A DNA stretch of 64,000 bases from Bursaphelenchus xylophilus (taxonomy: Eukaryota; Nematoda; Chromadorea; Rhabditida; Aphelenchoididae): NCBI GenBank assembly GCA_904066235.2, contig CAJFCV020000003.1, positions 10,478,001 through 10,542,000 on the forward strand, in the 5' to 3' direction. The notes beneath the pieces are model-generated. The model was not told the origin of the DNA, ran no database searches, and saw nothing but the letters and a program-made list of their open reading frames with translations. Position 1 is the first letter of the stretch. The number at the start of each line of letters is the position of its first letter. This document shows, piece after piece, positions 58,301 to 64,000 of the stretch. The position numbers were made by a program, and so were the translations under genes.

Positions 58301-59541
58301 AAAAAGCCCTGAGGAAACTTTTCTAATCTTCAAAACTGAAAGAGTTTGACAGATGTCAATTGTTTTTTCAAGAGCAATTAATAAGAACGTATTTTTACCT
58401 CGAGATTTTTGACGAATGTTGAAAAGATAAAAAAAAATCAAGTGATGATTGGTTATGAGTTTGGCGATTTTTGTTGTCAACAGAAAATTGACAGGGAAGG
58501 GCTCAAAGTGCGGCACTCACCATCAGGCTTTAATCGAACTTGCCACAAGTTTAGAGTAATTTTTTCTTTCAAAAGGAGGGATTTTCAGGTCGAAAAATGA
58601 TGAAAATATGACACTTCGAGTCCTTATGTATGCATAAAAAATTTCAGTTGTATTTGGAAAGGAAGACAGAATGTTTGGACAAGAAAACAACCAGATCGAT
58701 TGACACTAAAATTCGTCTTTTATTGAGTGAGAATTTCTCGGCTGCCTTTGCAAAGCGCGAGCTAAAATTGACTATAAAAATTGAAAAAATTGACCTGTCG
58801 CGCTTTGCGAAAATTTCACAAGGAAAGTGCTTCTATAGGGTATGGAGTTGCAGGTCGAGTCATATATCAAAAGAATCGCAAAATTTTACTGATTCAGAAT
58901 ATGTAGAAGCTAGCTGCCCAATTTTGGTTTGTAAGGGTGAAAAAATCCTCAGAAGTTTTCACGCAGCACCACGCAAATGCCTTTTTGACAAAGTTTTTAC
59001 CAAATCAGAAGTTTGTTTTTGAGCTAAAGTAAATCCTGGTATCTTGGTAAGCCTTAAAATATCAAATTTGATTAATACTACACCTTAATCGGTAGTTCCA
59101 AATTAAAAAAAGGGAAATTTGTGTGGTGTTGCGAGAAAAGTTCTGAGAATTTTTTCGCCCTGTAACTCCATACCACAAAGAAGTATTTTGCTCGTCAGAA
59201 CCACTCTGATTTTTGATCAAAAGTTTATAAACTTTCAAAAAATGTTTTTCTTTTGAGCGCTCTCCGCATTTTGCGTAGTCTCTCGTCGGTAAAAAAAAAG
59301 TTGAATATCTTGGCTGCCTCTGCAAAGAGAGAACCAAGATTTTCAGGGATTTATAAGTGGCCTAGGTAAGGTTCATGTCCAAAATTTCAAGAAAATCTGA
59401 ACGTTGCGCCTCGGGCAATCATAATTTTTATATTTTTTTATTTTTTTGTTATTTGTCATCAAAATTCAAAAAAAAATTAAAACTTACCGCCACAATCGGC
59501 AGCAACAACACCACCGCCAAAAACTTCAAGTCTATGGCCAT
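55391..59541 (-). CDS. Type I membrane protein: signal peptide, Cys-rich domain, Thr-rich stalk, one TM
   Basis: Five exons (minus): 59541-59488, 57495-57394, 56870-56660, 56599-56392 and 55961-55391; 381 residues with all phases closed. Residues 1-18 are a clean signal peptide (MAIDLKFLAVVLLLPIVA). Residues about 28-85 hold ten or more Cys in a compact pattern (FKCAGD, VCETGFCYD, GCAPPDMCQNNDC, CCCNTRFCN), suggesting a small disulfide-rich, three-finger/Ly6-like ectodomain; the assignment is tentative. A long Thr/Pro stalk follows with repeated TTT runs, likely O-glycosylated, then an acidic DDD patch. One TM helix lies at about 285-308 (YYVTIVGFIIACVLFGIVVY), followed by a basic-then-Ser-rich cytoplasmic tail. 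I do not recognise a named orthologue. Intron 1 carries a 160-bp and a 449-bp TIR element. Confidence 0.82.
57196..57355. mobile_element. CAGTCTGTCGGG-ended MITE in intron 1 of the membrane-protein gene
   Basis: ATCAGTCTGTCGGGAAAATA... mirrored at the right end; about 160 bp; conserved interior GAGAAAATGAATTGTGTCGCG. Confidence 0.87.
57561..58009. mobile_element. 449-bp TAA-flanked GGGGAAGTAC MITE, most complete copy
   Basis: TAA|CAGGGGAAGTACTTC ... GAAGTACTTCCCTTG|TAA, inside intron 1 of the membrane-protein gene. It is a good reference copy for the family: GACGCTCAGATTT arms and a palindromic interior with CGCCGAGAGAGCACGC. Confidence 0.88.
58819..59194. mobile_element. TNA-flanked TIR element lacking the tRNA-like core
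   Basis: TCA|CAAGGAAAGTGCTTC ... GAAGTATTTTGCTCG|TCA. It is a diverged relative of the 571-bp elements at 22776 and 25551. About 85 bp corresponding to the tRNA-like core are absent between GTGTGG and TGTTGC. Confidence 0.75.
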
Positions 59542-60750
59542 CTCGGACAACCGGTCTTGTATCTGCAAGCAAGCTCAATTAGCGAAAAACAAGCCGACTC
59601 AATCCCCGGCACGTCATAAAAATCACAGAATGTTTCCCATCTTCTTCATTCAAAAAACAAAGCGCCCCTGGACATGAAAGAAGTTAATGAATTAAAACTT
59701 AATCAAAAAGCTAATCCCAACAAAACAGCTGACCAATTTCGAAGATTTGCCTCGAGGCGCTTTCGAAATTTTTTTTTGAATTTTTGACTTTTGAAAAAAA
59801 TAAAAAAAAGGAAATATTTTAAGAATAAAAAAATCTCAACATCTCAAAAATATCAGAGTAAAATAAAGCTTTTTAAAAATTTACAGTTGAAAAATCTCGT
59901 TTCAAAAGTGCAAACCGTCTGAATCAAGGTCAAAAATGCGCTCTAATCCGCTCGTTTCGAATGGACATGCGTCAAAGAGCGGTTACAATGCCTGTTCAAC
60001 GCCAGAACTCTATGCGAAACGTCATTTGCATGACAATAGAGATTTCGTTTTGCTGCAGGCAACAACCTTGGAGGAGAATTGCAAAAAGCCGTATAAAAAT
60101 ATTCATTGTTGTCAAATATGTGTCTATGATGCTAATACAGGCAAGAGTCTGCATGGCGAATGGCAAAAGAACTAAAAATGTGTGTGTTATAGTGGGGTTT
60201 TGTTGTATAATAGAAAGGTTCATCTTGGCCTAAAATTGGTTTTTAGGACCTCTGAGATGGTTTGTTGTAGACAGTTTTTGTTGTACGGAGGGTTTACTGT
60301 AGCCGTGGTAAATGACAACAAAGCTTGCAATGGTCAAGAGTCACTGTTTTTAGTGTCCTAAAGCGCCGAGTTTTTTCATTATATTGCTCAAATAAAGATT
60401 GTTTTTGCGTTGAGACCCACGTTACCACAGAAAAATAAAAATTTTAAAATAAAAATTTTTTGACTACAAAATGTTTCATTTTCCCCTTAGCAAAAACAAT
60501 CCTTTTTTTGGGCGAAATAATAAAGAAGCTCGGACTTCAACTAAGAGTTATATAAATTTCCCATCAAAGATGATAAATGTGCTCCCCCTTCTTGACTACT
60601 GATCAAGTTTAAACAAGGTGTAAAATGTAAAGCGCACGTTGCATAAAAGGTCAAAACGATGGAATTCGAAATTTGTCGCATGCCCAATTTACGGGAGATC
60701 TTTTTGAAAAAAAGTTCAAAAGTGGTCATCAATGACAATACTGCAAGAAT
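59542..60750. other. Upstream tract of the membrane-protein gene
   Basis: A TTGCAG acceptor on the minus strand lies about 25 bases upstream of the ATG (near 59566) and could receive a spliced leader. The remainder is AT-rich and shows no supported gene or complete repeat. Confidence 0.4.
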
Positions 60751-60896
60751 ATCAGTCTGTCGGGAAAATAATGAACACAATGTCGTATCGAAAGTCGCAT
60801 CACCGCCGAGAAAATAAATTGTGTCGCGGCAAAACCGAATTGCTTTTTGCTTCAGCGACTAAAACATTGTGCTCATTATTTTCTCGACAGACTGAT
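60751..60896. mobile_element. CAGTCTGTCGGG-ended MITE
   Basis: ATCAGTCTGTCGGGAAAATA ... TTTTCTCGACAGACTGAT, about 146 bp, same interior as the other members. Confidence 0.85.
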
Positions 60897-60984
60897 GTCA
60901 TACTTTTCAAACCGAAATTTGCAAAAAAATGCTGGATTTTTGTCGATTTTAGATCTAAAATATTGATTTTGGCTTCAGCAGGAT

Positions 60985-61031
60985 GATGGGCGCCGCGACG
61001 CTGTGCTCATTATTTTCCCGACAGACTGATA
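60985..61031. mobile_element. Half copy of the CAGTCTGTCGGG MITE
   Basis: Only the right end is present (GTGCTCATTATTTTCCCGACAG). The left half is lost or replaced. Confidence 0.7.
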
Positions 61032-61096
61032 GTTAAAATTCCTGTCGAGAGGCTGCTCTTCATTGTAGATTTCACATTTTGCAACGAAAAATCGAA

Positions 61097-61255
61097 ATAT
61101 CAGTTTGTCGGGAAAATAATGTGGACTTGCCGAGCCCTAGAATCGCCCACCTTGTCTTACGATGGCCAGCTACGGCTGAAAATTTAATGCGCGATTGCAG
61201 CAAGACAAGACACTTTGCTCCGACAAATACACGTTATTTTCCCGACAGACTGTTA
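61097..61255. mobile_element. CAGTCTGTCGGG-ended MITE, variant interior
   Basis: ATCAGTTTGTCGGGAAAATA ... TTTTCCCGACAGACTGTTAT, about 159 bp. The interior differs from the main subfamily (GCCGAGCCCTAGAATCGCCC). Confidence 0.82.
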
Positions 61256-61314
61256 TCGCCGAGCTCAAGCATTTTTCAATTATTTTGTCGCGAATTTTCA
61301 AAGCACGACAGACA

Positions 61315-61472
61315 ATATCAGTCTGTCGGAAAAATAACGGCGGATCATCGCGCCTCGGAATCGCCCGTCATCGCTTTGCGACGGCTGCCGAAGCTGAAGA
61401 TTTGTCGCGCGATAGAGGCGAGCGAGACATTTTTCTGCGACGATCCGCCGTTATTTTCCCGACAGACTGATA
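61315..61472. mobile_element. CAGTCTGTCGGG-ended MITE, GC-rich variant
   Basis: ATCAGTCTGTCGGAAAAATA ... TTTTCCCGACAGACTGAT, about 158 bp. The interior (GCGCCTCGGAATCGCCCGTC) is related to the copy at 61097, only 60 bp away. Confidence 0.85.
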
Positions 61473-62412
61473 CACAGTGAAAAATGGTTCAAAACGGCGA
61501 TTTCACCGTGCAAAAACCGCGAAATGGACTGTGCCGCGAGACAAAAAGTCTCCGCCATTTTTGAAAATCGCAGTAGTTATTCGATCAAAATTGAGGCGCC
61601 GCACGGCAACCCGAAGTGTTTCCTGGCTCCTTTCGACACTTCGCCCATTTTGTATCGGTTGAAATCAAACGAAATGTCACAAAGCAATTTTTCGTGGGAT
61701 TTTCCGACCGAAAAATATTTTTCCCGGAATTATTTTATTTGTTTTGTCAATTTTGACACTTCGTTTGGACGAAATTCAAAAGAGGGCGGGAAACATTTTT
61801 CTTCTATTTCGGGTTGCCGTGCGCCGGTAGTCTATAGAATAAATAATGGGAGGATGAAGGGAAAGTAACATCGAAACTCCGCCCATTCTTTGATCGAAAT
61901 GGAAGGAATTTCGAGACGAAAGGAAAAGGAGAAGTGAAAACATGAGTGAGTGATTTTTGGGCGGGGTAATGGTCAATGATTGAAATCAAAATGTAATAAA
62001 TTTGGAAATAAACAGATTGTAAACTTGTAAACTGAATTTTTTGAGGGTAAAATACGGGGTTAAAACGTTTTCTGGATTATAAGTCCTTCTTGGGATTTGC
62101 AGAGATACCCGAAATTTTTATATCGTAAGTTGATGAAAATTCAACATTTTTTGCAAGTTTAACGACACAAAATATCAGAAGTATTTTTCCGGCCAAGACA
62201 ACTTTTTTCAACAAAAAAATATTTTTTTTCACAAAGAATCAGCAACGAATTGACCCAAAAAGAAGTCTTTTCTCTGGCCGATCTCCTACTTTTCATACTA
62301 TTTTTGCCACAAAAATGTTGTTAAGTTTCGACGAGAAAACGTGAGCTAAGACTTTCTGGAATTGATGTGTAGCACGTAGGTAAAATTTCAAGACAATATG
62401 AAATGATTTTTT
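61473..62412. other. Intergenic tract, no gene recognised
   Basis: Open frames at 61477-61868 lack domains and splice context. Short self-complementary patches occur (for example GGGTTGCCGTGCG near 61810 against GCACGGCAACCC near 61602), so part may be another decayed inverted-repeat element. Confidence 0.4.
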
Positions 62413-62568
62413 TAGTCTGTCGGGAAAATAATGAGCACATGTCGCTTCGCCGACCCCGTTGCTGAAGTGAAAAGGAATTTGATCTTGTCGCAACACAATT
62501 CATTTTCTCGGCGTGCGATGCAATTTTTGGTGCAACACTGTGCTCATTATTTTTCCGACAGACTGATA
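62413..62568. mobile_element. CAGTCTGTCGGG-ended MITE
   Basis: AGTCTGTCGGGAAAATAATG ... CATTATTTTTCCGACAGACT, about 156 bp, with the conserved CATTTTCTCGGCG interior. Confidence 0.85.
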
Positions 62569-62942
62569 TATTATACATATAGCCAACTGAAAAAAATCAG
62601 AAATAAAAACTAATCTTCTCCCATGAACCTCATCACACCATTGACCTCCATTTTCCCTAAAAATTCTGTCAATTCTCCTCCGCAACAGTTTTAATTCAAA
62701 TCTCAAACCAAATAAAATTAAATCCCGAAATAATTGGGGCCCGTCTCGAGAACAATGCTTGTTTTCGAGGTCAGAGAAAAAAGTTCAAACATTCGCAGAA
62801 ACCCCTTTCCCGATCGGGGGGAGATCGGATGGCCGAGGGAGACTAAATGAAATCCCGGAGAAAAAATAAATAAACACATTATTGCTCTTTTCGAGGAGCG
62901 TCTTGGAGAAGGAGGGCGAGATATTCTAATTTTTTTGATTAA

Positions 62943-62995
62943 CAAGGGAAAGTACCCCAAGTCGGACGTTCAGATTTTTTTTAATTTTTACTAGG
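62943..62995. mobile_element. Left end of a TAA-type GGGAAGTAC element interrupted by an LTR
   Basis: TAA|CAAGGGAAAGTACCCC with the GACGTTCAGATTTTTTT arm, cut after about 50 bp by the solo LTR at 62996. Confidence 0.65.
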
Positions 62996-63188
62996 TGTTG
63001 TGGAGCCTCAAAAGCCCCACAATTCCCACAGAAATTAGCATAAACCAAGTCATATAAAAGCTATGTCTCGTCACCAATTATCATTATTAATCTCATTTCT
63101 CTTTCTTCGTGTGCGGTGGTCTCAATAAACTTTACTCCTAATCTCGTGTCTATTACCTCTACCTGTCAACGGTTGATCATACACCGCA
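62996..63188 (+). repeat. Probable solo LTR, 193 bp
   Basis: Begins TGTTGTGGAGCC, ends CACCGCA (TG...CA rule), flanked by an exact 5-bp duplication CTAGG (62991-62995, 63189-63193). TATAAAA at 63053-63059 and AATAAA at 63124-63129 lie in the order expected for U3-R-U5. No internal retrotransposon sequence is present, so recombination between two LTRs is implied. Confidence 0.65.
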
Positions 63189-63193
63189 CTAGG

Positions 63194-63400
63194 TATGGCT
63201 ACAGGGCCGAGCTTTGGACTTGGAGCCTCCGGCCCAGCCCTTGTAAAAGTCGGCCCGGCTGAGGCCTTTGTGAAATCTTCAAAAGCCCGGTCCGGTCCCA
63301 AAAAAATTGGGTCGAGCCCCAAGCCCGGCCTCAGGAGAGCTAGGCCCAGCCTTTTCGAAGTTTTCGAGGCCTGTGTCATGTCTGATTTTTTTGCACCTAG
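63194..63400. mobile_element. GC-rich hAT-like MITE, diverged
   Basis: TATGGCTACAGGGCCGAGC at the left, with many GGCCCGG-like motifs across 63210-63370, resembling the element at 52009. The right end is unclear (near GTGTCATGTCTGA). Confidence 0.5.
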
Positions 63401-64000
63401 GTAATAGGCTAGCTTACATCGCGCTTTCCAGAGATACTTTGCAATCTTTACGGCTAAGAGAGTTCAACTTCGATCTTTTTCAAATTTTGCAATCATGAAT
63501 TATTTAAAAATTTTAGCTCCTCCTTCACAATGCCAGCCGGGATATTCAACAGGTACTTGCCGACAAGAGAGTACGCGAAAAGCGGAGTACGGACGCAGAA
63601 AAAAACACTTTATGGCCATATCTTGGCCAATTCAGAAGAACTTAATTTTTTGTGGATACATTAACCTCCACGGTATACGGATAATTATTCTCCGCAAGGA
63701 TGTTTATTTGACCAGACGGAGGTTAATTTAACGACGAGCCGGATGAACGGATAATATTACAGTTCTAATGCCACCACAAGGAACAAAACGAAAAATAACT
63801 CGCAAACGCCTTACGTATTTCTACTGTAAACAGCAACGTTTCAATAAAAAAATCTATTTTTTACAAGCAGATTTGGCAAATTTATGGCCAAAAGACTTTT
63901 CTCTGTCTGACCGCTCTCCGCATTTTACGTACTCTCTCGTCGGCAAAAGACAGTTAAATATATCTACTGTTTCTGCAAAGGATGAGCAAAATTTTACAAA
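63401..64000. other. Decayed GGGAAGTAC-family sequence to the window edge
   Basis: Motifs such as GACCGCTCTCCGCATTTTACG and CGACAAGAGAGTACGCG mark one or two degraded members of the 449-bp family. No gene seen. Confidence 0.5.

Noticed and set aside
63195..63404. Gly/Pro/Ala-rich protein
   Set aside because: The frame is created by the GC-rich hAT-like repeat, as at 52158-51973.

Overview
The window is eukaryotic and almost certainly from a nematode. Genes are split by many short GT-AG introns (plus a few GC-AG). Several start codons follow strong TTTTCAG-type acceptors with no upstream coding exon, the pattern expected for spliced-leader trans-splicing. The proteins are animal-like: a mitochondrial enoyl reductase, an SREK1/RSP-7-type SR splicing factor, CED-7/ABT-like ABCA transporters and a type I membrane protein. 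The species cannot be named from the sequence alone.

Layout. Bases 1-2913 (minus): the SR-protein gene followed 180 bp downstream by the 5' part of a MECR gene, a possible two-gene operon. Bases 3316-12233 (plus): complete ABCA gene A. Bases 12234-20599: a gene-poor block of foldback elements, AT-rich tandem duplications and terminal-inverted-repeat (TIR) elements. Bases 20600-34346 (minus): ABCA gene B. Bases 36318-48947 (minus): ABCA gene C. Bases 48948-55390: nested transposons. Bases 55391-59541 (minus): a five-exon gene for a signal-peptide, Cys-rich, Thr-rich, single-pass membrane protein. Bases 59542-64000: a cluster of 150-bp TIR elements, a probable solo LTR and degraded repeats.

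The three ABCA genes are paralogues from local duplication, one of them inverted. Many exons have identical lengths (for example 153, 123, 362, 470, 184 and 280 nt), and both nucleotide-binding domains keep Walker A, signature and Walker B motifs in all three. My exon models give 1565, 1585 and 1621 residues.

The most striking content is the mobile DNA in the introns. (i) A 1205-bp element with long TIRs and a perfect 5-bp target duplication (TGACC) sits inside what was a continuous coding exon of gene B. Its TIR ends in CAG, and one duplication supplies a GT, so it can be removed as an in-frame intron: an introner-like candidate. (ii) Three TTAA-flanked giant inverted-repeat elements of about 1.8-2.0 kb each carry two convergent tRNA-like modules with RNA polymerase III A/B boxes. 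(iii) Two 571-bp TNA-flanked elements each carry a 69-nt tRNA-like core. (iv) A 1096-bp element with a 6-bp duplication sits inside another TIR element. These, and the extra intron unique to gene C, are the items most worth a second look.
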